In this document: positions 22,441-33,121 of the stretch, piece by piece | Layout of the letters: every line of letters begins with the position of its first letter | Position numbering within the stretch: the stretch's first letter is position 1 | From: Anaeramoeba flamelloides | Lineage: Eukaryota > Metamonada > Anaeramoebidae | Reading direction: 5' to 3' | Assembly: GCA_027625915.1 (NCBI GenBank) | Contig: JANTQA010000057.1 | Location: 11,346,001 to 11,410,000, forward strand | Length of the DNA stretch: 64,000 nucleotides | Program-made: the position numbers and the translations under genes | The notes under the pieces: generated by a model | Database searches by the model: none | Told to the model about the DNA's origin: nothing | Seen by the model: only the letters and a program-made list of their open reading frames with translations

Positions 22441-23039
22441 TGTCAACTATTTGAATTTTCCCAAGGAATTGGGAATTTCACACGAGACTTTCTAAAGAAA
22501 GAGGACACAAATTTTTTGTAAAAATTGATTTTTTTTGTTCGATATTTCGTTGATGATCTACTCTAATCTGAACTTTATTATTTCTCTTATTTTGAAACAA
22601 TCATAGTTTACTCGATTCATATAAAAAAAGTGAATTTTTCAGTTTTGGCTGGGACCCTTTGAGTGAAATTAAGTTTATCAACAATTATATTCTATTAAAA
22701 AAATAATTCCCCCTTTTCAATTTTTTTTTCCCGTAAGTATGATAAAAAGAAAAACAAAACCAAAAAAATAACTTTCGTTATTTGGATGAAGTTGAAAAAA
22801 TAAGCAATAAATATTTTCCTGTGAGGGTGATATTGATGTTACCCAGAAAGAAAAATATTTTGCTCGTTGAAGAAACAATGAGTTAAATTGCGTGAGTAAT
22901 TATCTCTTGAAATAGTGCAGATCTTCAAGGAAAAAAAAATAAAAACACAAAAAATAAAAAAAAAAATCTTTGTAGTTTTTCATTCTTTTTAGATCTTTAA
23001 AGCTAGACGAATTTTTTTGTAAAATTTAAAACTGTTTTA

Positions 23040-24620
23040 AAATAATTGACTCTCAACCAAAAAAGTAATTGTTTCTAAATTTCAACCTTTTTAAGAAGTT
23101 ATTTTCTTCATCCCTTTTAGACTCTCAAAATAGCTAACACTCATTAATAAAAACACAATTTTAAATTTATTTTGTTGAAATAGAAAAACATAACTGGTGA
23201 ATTATGATCTATCGAAAATTCACATTTCTATTATTCCCCAGCCTCTTCTATTTTTAAGATAAAGACCCCATTTCCAAGAACTGAGATATTTATTTCTCAA
23301 AAAAAAAAAAAAACAAAAAAAAAAAAGAGAAAAATTTAATAATACTCATAATCAGCAGAGTATTATTAAATAAAGATTGTTTTTATTATTTCACATTTTA
23401 TTTTATTAAAAATAATACCATTAATCAATCACTGTCAAATGTTTGTAGATCATTTAACTTTAATTATAAACGGAAATAAAAAGCAAAGAAATGAAAAATT
23501 AATTTTAATATATGAAATAATAACTCAATTTGGGTTAAAAAAAAATAAAGACAAAAAAGAAATTTCAAAAGATTTATCAAAGATTAAATATTTGGGAATT
23601 TATTTGGAAAAAATTTCACATTTAATCTATAACCTAAAAAAGGCACAATAAACTTATAACAGCCCTGAAGAATTATTCAATAAACAATCTACTAACAAAT
23701 AATTTGAAAATTAGATTATTTAAATCTTTTATATTAAGCCAATTAACATATGGATTAGAAATATATAATTATAAAATAACAATGATAAATTATTTAAATT
23801 CTTGGATTAATTCATGTATTACTGAAATATGCAAAATAAACAGAAAAACACCAGTTCTTATTTAACAAACAGAATTTAAAATTCGAAAATTTTAGTAATA
23901 TCAATCAATAAAAAGAAATTCAAATTCAAAAAAATTAAAAGAATTAAGGCTACCATATCTGGAAAAATTAATAAAATTCAATCAAAGAATCAACAATAAA
24001 ATTAATTGGAATTCAAAAAACCTAAAGATTCTTCAAAAAGAAATTTATAAATATAAATACAATGAGTTGCTTAATTCTACAAGTTGGAAGTCCAAAAATA
24101 TATTAATATGATAAAAAATCAAAAATATTTGTTCATAACCCAAAAATATTTAAGTTATCCATCAAGTTCAATACTGTTAAAATTTAGGTCGTTTAGAAAC
24201 TGCTTAAATAGATATTACTATGTTATGAAAAAAAATTCAAATCAATTTTGTTATCTATGTTTAAAATATAAGCAAAAGGACATTATAGAAAATATTGATC
24301 ATTTTTTATGGGTCTGTCCTTCCTATGAAAAAAATAGATTAATATTTTATAACAAATTAAAAGTATTAAATTTTAATGAAATAATTTTAAACTGTGACAG
24401 TTTGAGACTATTTTCATTAATCAATAATCGTGAAATCTATGATTTTACACTTAAATTTCTGAAAGGAAATTATAGTATAAGGGCATCTAGAGTGTTATTT
24501 CTACTTCTTCAATAAAAAAAAAAAAAAAAAATAAAGATCTTTTTTCTAGAAATAACCAATATAAATATCCCTAGAAAAAAGTTTATTTTTTATCATTTTT
24601 TTTGAGCTTAGGTTTCAAAA
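23040..24620 (+). repeat. Diverged host repeat split by a LINE insertion
   Basis: Left part (about 23040-23370) and right part (about 24540-24620) match successive parts of 35400-35825: the CTCTCAAC.AAAAAA start, TATTTCTCAAAAAA, AATCAG.AGAGTATTAT, then AAATAACCAATATAA and a TTATTTTTTAT block. The LINE occupies the middle. Confidence 0.5.
23380..24531 (+). mobile_element. LINE (non-LTR retrotransposon), 5'-truncated copy
   Basis: Reverse-transcriptase remnant starting near the catalytic block (MFVDHLTLIING, where a YADD/FADD-type motif is expected), followed by QFGLKKNKDK and KIKYLGIYLE, which are typical downstream RT motifs. A C-terminal open stretch (24084-24515) ends with a zinc-knuckle region of the type found after LINE RTs (FCYLCLKY...IDHFLWVCPSYEK). 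It ends in an A-rich tail at 24515-24531. Stops and frame breaks show it is inactive, and the catalytic block reads VDH rather than an acidic pair. A longer copy is at 39585-41020. Confidence 0.8.
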
Positions 24621-24639
24621 AAATAATACTTTCTTTTTA

Positions 24640-24750
24640 TTATTTTATTGATGGAAGAAGTGTAAATTACACTCTAGATGTCCTTTTACTTTTATTTTAT
24701 CAAAGGTAATATAAGCCATAAATCATAGATTTCACAATTGTTCAAGGGAA
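24640..24750 (-). mobile_element. LINE 3' fragment, reversed
   Basis: On the minus strand it reads GTGAAATCTATGATTTATGG, then GGACATCTAGAGTGTAATTT and CAATAAAATAA. This is the same 3' terminus as the LINEs at 24420-24531 and 40910-41020, so two LINE ends lie tail-to-tail about 110 bases apart. Confidence 0.7.
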
Positions 24751-25263
24751 AGGCACCCCCAATTTTTTTTATTTGTAAAAAGAAAAAGCAAAAAATTGAA
24801 AAGAAAAAAAGGAAATTGGAAAAAAAAAAAATAAATAAATTTAAAAAGAGGTTTTAAGAAGTAATTGGTAAAAAAAAACGAAAAAAAAAAAAATATTATC
24901 TTTAATTAATAACTCCCAAAATCACAACCACAATACTTTTGGTTGATTTAATAATTTGATAATTGATCATGAATGTCCTCTTGGGGATCGTTATTTAATT
25001 GGTGTAATTTCTTTTTTTTTACTTTTGATCTTATTTGCTTTAAACATTCGGTATTTTTAGCCTTTGCTTTTTGGTTTTTATTTTCAAGTTACTCATACTT
25101 TCTTGTTTCAGTCTCAAAGTATTAGCAAGAAACAACCTTATCTTTTTCTTTTATAACACTGCTTCCCAATATAAAGAAGATTCAGCCCGGTGAAAAATGG
25201 AAAAATAAAAACATATATCTTTATTAAATTTGATTTTTTGTGAAAAAATGTTGTTATACTTAT

Positions 25264-27972
25264 TTAGAATTTTCTCCCCAACAACCAATAAAAAGAACAA
25301 TTGGAATTCAATTGGAAATAGTCTATTGCGTCATATAGTTCTTCTACTATTTCTTCTGTTAGTATTGTAAAATCAATTTTTTCTGTATATAAATAATCAA
25401 CAAAGATTTTTAAAGCCTCAAAGGAAAGTCCTGCATAATCTGTAACAGAATCAAAGTTTTGATTCTCTATATTTTGAAACATTCCCGAATATAGCCCACT
25501 TCTACATTGTAGTAATAATTTATGGACGGGGTATTTTCGCTGGGTTTTCTGGACTTTGATTGAAAAATCTTTCGGATAAATATTCTTTTTTAATAAAGAT
25601 TGAATTGCACTTCTCAAAGAAAATTGTTTTTTTTTGGTAACTAAATCAATATCAAATTCTTTACAGATGCTTACAAATTTCTCATAACCATAAATATTTT
25701 TTTTGTTTTTCTTTTTTATTTCCTTCTTGATTTCCTTCTTGATTTCCTTCTTTATTTCCTTCTGTATTTCCTTCTTAATTTCCTCTTCGTCTTCCTCATT
25801 TTTTTTTGTCTTTACATTTTTTTCAAAAGTGCTTGGTATTTTTTCATAGTAAACCCATTTTAAAAAATTGTTTATATGCATTTCTGAATATTTTTCAAGA
25901 ATATTTTTAATTTGATCAATACTTTTTTGAATTCTACACTCTAATAACAATTTGTGCACTTGTATTCCATTAATAGTAAAATCAGTGAATAACTTTTTCT
26001 TATATAATATTTTAAAATCATCATTTAAAGCACGGTAGTTGATTTCAAACAATTCCCGAAAAGGCTCGATCTCTAATTTTTTCTTGGATAGGTTCTTAAA
26101 TAGTATGGATGATGGAACTTTCTTTTCCGCATTTCTTTGATTAATATCCGCAAAATTTTTTAAAAACAATTCATAAATGTATAAATCGGTACAATGGCTC
26201 GAGATATTATGCAATGGGGTATTAGATTTAGTATCTTTTAAATTTGGGTTGGCACCGTGTTTAAAACATTGTTTAAATAATTTGTATGATGAATTAGCAT
26301 TTTGGCAAATGAAATGGAAAGGTGATTCTCGTTTATTATTTAACACGTTTATTTGAAAGAGTGACTTTTTAATAAAAAATCGGATTATTTTCTCATTTAA
26401 AGAAGAATATTTGCAAATGTGGTGCAATAATGAATTACCATCTATATCATAAATCTCATAATTTTGCAATTTCTTTAGATATAATAAAAGGAATTCATCA
26501 TAGTATTCATTCTTAATGATTGCTTCATTTTCACATAGATAATGGAGGGGCAACTTATGGTGGTCATCTAGTGCCATGATATCGAATCCCTTTTTGATAA
26601 ACAATTCAAATGTTTGCACATTCATAGTTTGTGTACTACAAACTAAATGCAATGATGTTTGGGAATACGGGGCTGTAATAGTGATATCGCAATATTCCAT
26701 AAACAGTTGAAGTGATTCTGTAGTATTCTTTTTTTGACAAACTATATGAAATGGCACAATACCATTTTTATCTTTCTTATTGATATCCTCCACATACATC
26801 AAAATCTCTTTTAAAAACTCCACACTCAGGTAATCATCTTGGCAAATTAAGTGAAATGGGCTTTTAGATTTTTGACATAAAGTATTTATATTTGCACCAT
26901 ATTTTAAAAAAAGTTTTATGAATCGATAATTTAAAGGGTATGTCTGACAAAGATGTTGGAATGGGCTCTTCTGAAGACCCTGAGAAAGTTTATTTGGATC
27001 CATACCCAATTTAACCAAGCAATATTCAAATAATTCATAACTATGAAATATTCTGTATTTAGAAATGGTATCGAAAAGAGATACACCATAAACTATTTCT
27101 AGACCCCAAAAGACATCTATACTAAATAGATCTTTTTTATATTCAGCGCCATTTTCTAGAAATAGCAAAAGTGTTTTGGAATTCAGAATCCTCAGATGGT
27201 ATGCATAATGAAATGATGTTACGCCTTGTAAATCACCTATATCGATTTTTGCGCCGTGATTAATAAAGGCCTTTAACAATTTATAAGAAACAAATTTGTC
27301 ATAATATTTTGCATGTGAATATTTTGCAAAAATCATATGTAATGGTGTTTGGTTGTTGCTCCCCCCTTGAAGATTAGGATCACCACCTTTTTCTAAGGCG
27401 TATATTATCGAATCGTCCTTCTTTGCATATCTACATATAAAATGAAATGCTGACATCCCATATTTATTTAATAAATTAAGATCAACATCATAGTTGTAAC
27501 ATAATCTAAGCAAACCAATGTCATCTGGATACTCTCGGCAAATATACCCAAATGCGGTTCCTTCGTCCATATATTTTTGATTAAGATCAGATCCGTTTTT
27601 AAGCAAAAAGTTAAACAATTGATAATATATTTTGGGTTTATATTGCAACTTGTTGACTAAGAAATACATTAATATCGTTTCTCCATGCGAATAAGCTTTC
27701 TTAATACCAGCCTGGTTTTTTAAAAAGATTTTGATCATCTTTCCTTTATTTACCGACTTATTGGAAAAAAACAGATTATACAGTATCGTTTTTTCAAACC
27801 ACTCAAAAGATTTGGTATTTTTTACATTTTGAAAAAAAAGTTTTAATATATCTTCATCCGTATTATTAACAAGGCATACTATATTGATTTCTATTAATAT
27901 ATTAATTTTTTTATTTATTATTTTGTTTTTAAAAATTTCATTTATTAAATATTTTTTACTTGAACAAATCAT
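25264..27972 (-). CDS. Ankyrin-repeat protein with C-terminal BTB domains
   Basis: Predicted scaffold or CUL3-type ubiquitin ligase adaptor, 902 residues in one exon from ATG. About residues 60-640 are ankyrin-like repeats with recurring TPLH, FH..C and LL..GA cores (such as GANPNLKDTKSNTPLHNI). A degenerate BTB-like segment follows (about 655-720, VHKLLLECRIQKS...INNFLKWVYYEK), then a lysine/glutamate/isoleucine repeat (about 725-765) and a canonical BTB domain (about 800-890: DFSIKV, VHKLLLQCRSGLYSGMF, VTDYAGLS, YLYTEKIDF). The same pair of C-terminal modules occurs in the UBL-BTB protein at 36028-37572. Domain calls are solid; CUL3 binding is inferred from BTB family knowledge. Confidence 0.85.
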   Translation of the reverse strand: MICSSKKYLINEIFKNKIINKKINILIEINIVCLVNNTDEDILKLFFQNVKNTKSFEWFEKTILYNLFFSNKSVNKGKMIKIFLKNQAGIKKAYSHGETILMYFLVNKLQYKPKIYYQLFNFLLKNGSDLNQKYMDEGTAFGYICREYPDDIGLLRLCYNYDVDLNLLNKYGMSAFHFICRYAKKDDSIIYALEKGGDPNLQGGSNNQTPLHMIFAKYSHAKYYDKFVSYKLLKAFINHGAKIDIGDLQGVTSFHYAYHLRILNSKTLLLFLENGAEYKKDLFSIDVFWGLEIVYGVSLFDTISKYRIFHSYELFEYCLVKLGMDPNKLSQGLQKSPFQHLCQTYPLNYRFIKLFLKYGANINTLCQKSKSPFHLICQDDYLSVEFLKEILMYVEDINKKDKNGIVPFHIVCQKKNTTESLQLFMEYCDITITAPYSQTSLHLVCSTQTMNVQTFELFIKKGFDIMALDDHHKLPLHYLCENEAIIKNEYYDEFLLLYLKKLQNYEIYDIDGNSLLHHICKYSSLNEKIIRFFIKKSLFQINVLNNKRESPFHFICQNANSSYKLFKQCFKHGANPNLKDTKSNTPLHNISSHCTDLYIYELFLKNFADINQRNAEKKVPSSILFKNLSKKKLEIEPFRELFEINYRALNDDFKILYKKKLFTDFTINGIQVHKLLLECRIQKSIDQIKNILEKYSEMHINNFLKWVYYEKIPSTFEKNVKTKKNEEDEEEIKKEIQKEIKKEIKKEIKKEIKKKNKKNIYGYEKFVSICKEFDIDLVTKKKQFSLRSAIQSLLKKNIYPKDFSIKVQKTQRKYPVHKLLLQCRSGLYSGMFQNIENQNFDSVTDYAGLSFEALKIFVDYLYTEKIDFTILTEEIVEELYDAIDYFQLNSNCSFYWLLGRKF
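25715..25795 (-). repeat. Coding minisatellite, 12-bp unit (KEIK)
   Basis: About six near-identical TTTCCTTCTTGA-type units within the ankyrin-BTB gene encode a KEIK repeat between the two BTB-like segments. It is in frame and likely to vary in length. Confidence 0.75.
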
Positions 27973-28213
27973 AAAAAAATTATTTTATGAAATTTCCAAA
28001 CTAAAAATTTATTTATATTTGAAGATTTACAAAAGATCTAAAAAGTAAAATCGAAAAAAACCTTAGAAAATAACAATACAATTTAATTGTTTGAGTTTAT
28101 ATTATGTTTAATTTTACAAAGAATCATTTTAGATTTTTTTTTATATTTTTATTTATTTATTCCAAAACACATGGAAATTCATGAAGCACGAAAAAAATAT
28201 ACAAAAAAAAAAA

Positions 28214-28688
28214 TATAGTAGGGAAAAAAATACCGGACAAGATTTTTAATTGTGAGTATTAGTAAAATTTTTGTCTAATTTCAATGAAATCCTTATTATA
28301 AATAACCAATTTTTTTATGAGATTAGTAATAAACCTACCTAAAGTTCATCAAAGTAAGGTGTCTCTAGAATACTCGAGTAATTGTTTGATAGCCATATGT
28401 TGATCAACTTTTTTTGAAAAACAATCGAGTTTTAATGAGGTTTACCAGAGTTTGGAAAATGATAATTTTTCTTCTTGTTTTTTGATTGATTGAATGGTAT
28501 TTTGAACAAGTGTGATTTCACCAATCATCATTCTAATAAGTGGGGGGGTTATAATTGAAAAAGTTCGATTCTTAAAAAAAGGAATTTGATTTTAAATAAA
28601 TGAAATTACACTTTAATTTTACTAATATTCACAATTAAAAATCTTGTCCGGGATTTTTTTCATGTCCGGTATTTTTTTCACTACTATA
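28214..28688. mobile_element. TIR element with ~55-bp ends (ATACCGGACA)
   Basis: Ends TAGTAGGGAAAAAAATACCG and its inverse CGGTATTTTTTTCACTACTA, each followed inward by GACAAGATTTTTAATTGTGA and TATTAGTAAAATT. It is flanked by TATA-like sequence. 475 bases, no coding frame. The right end carries an extra partial duplication (GTCCGGGATTTTTTTCAT). Confidence 0.7.
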
Positions 28689-28867
28689 AATGTTAATTAT
28701 AATATCAAAAAGCCTAGACAATATGGAAGATTTATAAATATTAATCCCGAAAATTTAAGATCATTGAGAAAAAGTTAGAAAACCCAAAGAGCACCCAACT
28801 TTCAATTTATCAATATTTAAAAAAACTTTCAAAGATCAAATTATCGTCTTGAAAAAAATTTCAGACA

Positions 28868-29600
28868 TGAAAATAATCCCTGACAAGATTTTTAATTGTG
28901 AAGGACTATGTTTTTAGGTGAAAACAGTAAAATAATGTATAAAATCACCCTTGTAGTGGTTATGTAATCCAATTAATATTTATCCACTGAGAATTTCTTT
29001 TTGAAAAAAATGAGAAATTTTCACGTTTTCAACAATTTTCACAATTTTTAAACTTGTTAGATCATGCAAAATTTTGATTTTAATATTTTAGTATTTCCAT
29101 TCCAACTTTCAGAACTCACACTATTTTCTTGGGCTGTTCTATATATTTTTTAAATTTGCTTATACAAGTCTGAAATGTTCCCAAATTTGAAATGCACTTG
29201 AAAATCCCCAAAAGCCATTTTTTGCAATTATTTTTTTTGTTATTTATAATTTTCCTTTTCATTCAAAAATAAAGAAAAATACATTGTGCGTGAAAAGGCA
29301 AAGATGACAAAAAATGTTTTTTTTTTTGTCCAATTTCTTCCGATTGAAATTTTTTTGGAGAAGTGAAAGTGAAATAACACAATTTATCAACCACCTCGAG
29401 GGTGGGAACGTAGTCCTTAATTATTGGAAAAAAGTTGATTAATTATTGTCATTAGGAAACTCTGAAATCAAATACTTTTATATCCTACCAAATTTTTTAT
29501 GAAATCAGTAATAAACCTACCTAAAGTTCATTAAAGTGGGTTGTATTTAGAATACCACTTAAGTGTTTGATAACAGAAGTAGATCTGCTTATTTTGAATT
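28868..29600. repeat. Disrupted relative of the 28214 element
   Basis: 28870-28905 repeats the end motif (GACATGAAAATAATCCC, GACAAGATTTTTAATTGTGA). 29498-29580 repeats the interior (GTAATAAACCTACCTAAAGT, TAGAATAC, GTGTTTGATA). The two are 600 bases apart instead of 80, so unrelated DNA seems inserted. Confidence 0.45.
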
Positions 29601-29884
29601 TCCTTTTATCAACCATCATTTAAATTATTTATTCTGGATAAAGTGTCTTCTTCCAACCCTCAGATAACGCAAAGAACAGATCCTTCACCAGTCTACATTG
29701 ATTATTTTCACTACATGAGATTCTTTTTTTTTCAAAAACAAAATTGTCTCTTTTATGATTCCAATATCATGACTTTTGCCTTAAAATAAGAATTTAAAAA
29801 CCTAACAAAAGATATTATTTGAAAATTTGGTTTTCAGAAAACAAAACAATCAAAAAAAAAAAAAGATGAATCTTATATACATCC

Positions 29885-30393
29885 GTTCCAACCCTACCGT
29901 GAAATCTATGATAAACAGAAAATTCATTTTCTATCTCACACTTTTCTTTTTATGACAGGATTTTATGTTCGTGTGATAGCCTATTACAAACCGTGAAATT
30001 TTATAAGAGAGCAAAATATCACAAAGAGAAAAAATTTAAATTTGAATTTTTCACTTCAAACCTTTCTGGATGATCAACAATTAACAAAAATTTTTCAATT
30101 GTTTTCAGGATCTTCAATTTCATAACACCTAAAAATCAAAAGGCAGGACCATTTTAAAGAAATTACTAAATTGGATCTCCATTCTTTGGAAACTTTGTTT
30201 TGGATTTTTTTAATTATTTGATAATCAACAAGATTTATTTCTCTCAGTCTTTCACATAAGAATTTTTTAAAAAAAACTATGTCAAACCATAAAATCTGTA
30301 ATAGCGTATAATAGAAGATTTTTTTTTTGTGTGTTTAAAAGAGACAAAAAAATCAATTTCTATGTCTGTCAAATTTCACGGTAGGGTTGGAAC
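29885..30393. mobile_element. TIR element, ends GTTCCAACCCTACCGTGAAA
   Basis: A perfect inverted pair of at least 20 bases at 29885 and ending at 30393, enclosing 509 bases. A further CCGTGAAATTTTATAA sits inside near 29992. No coding frame. Non-autonomous DNA transposon by structure; superfamily not identified. Confidence 0.7.
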
Positions 30394-30580
30394 AGCAGTA
30401 TGGCTTAATTGATATGATTACAACGAGAAGAAAAATCTTATATTTAACTGATTAAAGAGCTATGTAATTTTGTCTCCTGAAAAATTCGGTTGCTGAAATA
30501 AAAAATTCTATGAGCACGAACCAAGCCTTTAAATGAAAAATGATCCAATTAGAATTTTACAAAAAATAAAATGAAAAGGA

Positions 30581-30856
30581 TTAAAAATGAATTGGAAACA
30601 ATTTACTCTTTTTGTTGGTCAGTTGAAAGTTTTTGGGAATCGGAAGGTCACCACAAAAGTTTTTTAGTGACAAATCAAAGTAAATATCGGTTTCTTCACA
30701 ATAATTTTGTTTGTAACAAGAATCACAATATGTTTCTTTCGTCGGTAAGTAAAAGATTAGAGATTCTTCACTTTTACAACAACAGCAATCAGGGAGCTTT
30801 TTGTTTGAAGATCGTTTAAAAGGATATGACTCAAAAAATGCAAAACTTGTGATCAT
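30581..30856 (-). CDS. Small cysteine-rich protein, B-box-like
   Basis: A 91-residue ATG ORF with a cluster of paired cysteines (CCCCKSEESLIFY, then YCDSCYKQNYCEE), spaced much like a B-box or other small zinc finger, and a plain C-terminal tail. Codon choice (CTC, CCG, ACC, GAC) is less A+T-biased than the surrounding DNA, which supports coding. A TTTAAAAAG acceptor-like site lies immediately before the ATG, so it could be the last exon of a larger gene. I do not recognise a specific family. Confidence 0.4.
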   Translation of the reverse strand: MITSFAFFESYPFKRSSNKKLPDCCCCKSEESLIFYLPTKETYCDSCYKQNYCEETDIYFDLSLKNFCGDLPIPKNFQLTNKKSKLFPIHF

Positions 30857-31011
30857 AAAACCTTTTTAAAAATAAATAAAGGGGAAAAAACAAATAATCA
30901 AGAAAAAATGAAAAATGAATAGCTTTTTTCTCAACAAGAATCGAATGAAAACAAGAAGATACTTTTTGGAATTTACAACAGTTTCTGTTTTGTTAAATTA
31001 TTTCAAATTAA

Positions 31012-31948
31012 GGGACTAGTCTCTATTATTTTTTTTTTGTCCAATAACTAAATAAGGAATCCTTATCTTGAAATATGTTTAAAATTGAAAACAGACAGGT
31101 TTTTTTAATGTTAGAACTTTTAGTTCTTGTTTTTTTAAAATTTTACAATTCTGTCAAAAAAAGTGACTTTTAAAAAAATTTTTTTCTGAAAAAATTTCTT
31201 GAACAGATGAGAATTTTTTGATTAATTTTGGATTTAATTATTTTCTCAAAAATAATATTTATTCTCATTTTCAAAACGAAAAAATAATTTAAAACTGGTG
31301 AATATTTTCTCTTTCACTTCTGTTCATCCAACTTGACTCTATAAAGAACTCAATTTGTTTTATCAATAATTACTTTTTAAAAAAATAGTTCTTATTCTTT
31401 TCTTTGATTTTTTTTGACAATGACAAAAACTTTTGGAATGATAATTTGGGAACACTTAAAAAAACTTCAAATTCAACAAAAACAAAAGAATGTAAACTCA
31501 AAAAGTAGATTCATGAAAAAAAAAAAAGAATGGTACAAGAAAAGAAAGAAAATCTTTTATTTTGAGTAAAGCATATATTGTATATTTTTTTCGAATCAAA
31601 CTGTTTTTTCATGCAAATCCAAAAAAAGCTTTTCAGGTTTATTTTTCAAACTATTTTTTGCAGGTATTCCACAAACATAACAAGGTTTTGCTTTCTTGAT
31701 CATATTTTTTTTATATTTTTTGTATTTTTGCAAAAAGTTGAAAAAAAGCAACTTTCAAAAAAGTGAAAAAATGTAAAAATTTTTTATTTCTATAAAAACA
31801 ATAACTTAATTTAATGAATGTCATTTAGCAAGATTTCATTACTATTCTAAGAAGTTTTTCACTTTGATTTCAAATCTAAGTAATTGACAAAAAAAAATTC
31901 TAAATCTCTATTAAATTTACCAAAAAAAATTTAATATAGACTAGTCCC
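31012..31948. mobile_element. TIR element, ends GGGACTAGTCTCTATT, long form
   Basis: Left GGGACTAGTCTCTATTATTT and right AATATAGACTAGTCCC are inverted and flanked by TTA-type sequence (AATTAA / TTTAG). 937 bases with only small ORFs. A 172-base version sharing both ends lies at 60955-61126. Confidence 0.65.
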
Positions 31949-32072
31949 TTTAGAAATTAAAGTTATTATCTTTATTTTATGTTTTGTGAGAAATCAAATC
32001 TAACCGAACAAATTAAAGTGGTTTAAAAGATCAAAATATAATAATCCACACAAGAGTAAATATGGAATGTTG

Positions 32073-32400
32073 TTAAAAATTGAGTTTTTACAATTTTAGA
32101 GATAATTAAGGTGTTCTATCCAATTATCCGGATTTGTGTTCATAGTAAACCAAATCTTAGTTTTAATTTTTGAGCTCAATGGATTTTAAATAGAAAACCG
32201 TTTGGTTAAATACCAATACATTGTTTGAAAAATGAATTTTTTTTAAAATTGAAAGATTGGTATTTACAAAACGGTTTTTTGATTAGAATTGTTATTCATC
32301 TAGTAAGATAATCAGGTATTATATTTACTATAACTTTTTTGTGGGTAATTGTATAGAACTCTTTATTTATCTCTAAAATTGTAAAAACTCTATTTTTTAC
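32073..32400. repeat. Long foldback element
   Basis: About 60-base inverted ends (TTGAGTTTTTACAATTTTAG AGATAA... against its inverse at 32340-32400) and a second inverted pair inside (AAACCGTTTGGTTAAATACC against GGTATTTACAAAACGGTTTT). Nearly the whole 328 bases can fold into one hairpin. No coding frame. Confidence 0.7.
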
Positions 32401-32924
32401 AAAATTCATATTTATTCTTCAAAATTTCACTCGAAAGTTTTTAGAATTCAAACTTTTAAAAATATGTAATTTGTATCGAAACACCTAAGGTCTTTGAACC
32501 TTGACATAAAAATTGTATCTTATTTTCAAAAGATTACAAATATTCCTTCATTTGGATAACTTTCAAAATTTTCAATTGAATTTAAAAGGGTATCTTTTTG
32601 AAAATTAATTTTTTTACCATCTTCAGAGTTTTAAATAATCTTATATTTCGTATTTGAAATTATGAAAAAAAAAAAAAAATTTGGAAGAATATCACAATCT
32701 GAGATACTTTAAAAAAAATTTTAAATTCGAAAAAAGTTTTGAAATTATTTTCATCTTCAAGGGGAAATAAATTTTTAACTTCATTTTTTAATTGTTTCAA
32801 TCACAAATTAAGACTGTGTAAAAAGAAATAGATTGTAATTATTGATCTCTATTTATATGTTAGGTATTTTTTTGTTGTCTACAAATTTTATTGATTAAGA
32901 ATCAGAAATAAAAGTTATATTTTA

Positions 32925-33121
32925 CAGTCAGTTTCAAATTTAAGGTACAAACTTTCAACGAAATTTAAGGCTCAAAAAAATTTCAAATTAAGGCATAAAA
33001 TGTGGAATATGTTTTTTTTTACAAATTATTATAAGAGAATCTGAATTTTGTGCTTTAATTTGAGATTTTAGGTGTGCCTTAATTTTCGTTGAAGTTTGTA
33101 CCTTAAAAGTAGAACTGACTG
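32925..33121. mobile_element. Tc1/mariner-like MITE, copy 2 (best ends)
   Basis: TA at both borders; ends CAGTCAGTT and AACTGACTG are perfectly inverted and continue imperfectly for over 40 bases (AAGGTACAAACTTTC...). 197 bases. CAGT ends with TA duplication are the Tc1/mariner hallmark. Confidence 0.75.

Larger units (their letters stand above)
19869..25263. other. Intergenic, repeat-rich
   Basis: No host gene supported. Contents are a CAGTCAAAGG-ended TIR element (20964-21500), a short TIR repeat (21935-22125), a dispersed repeat with a T31 run (22210-22440), a host repeat (23040-24620) split by a 5'-truncated LINE (about 23380-24531) and a reversed LINE 3' fragment (24640-24750). The rest is A+T-rich with nothing seen. 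Confidence 0.6.
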
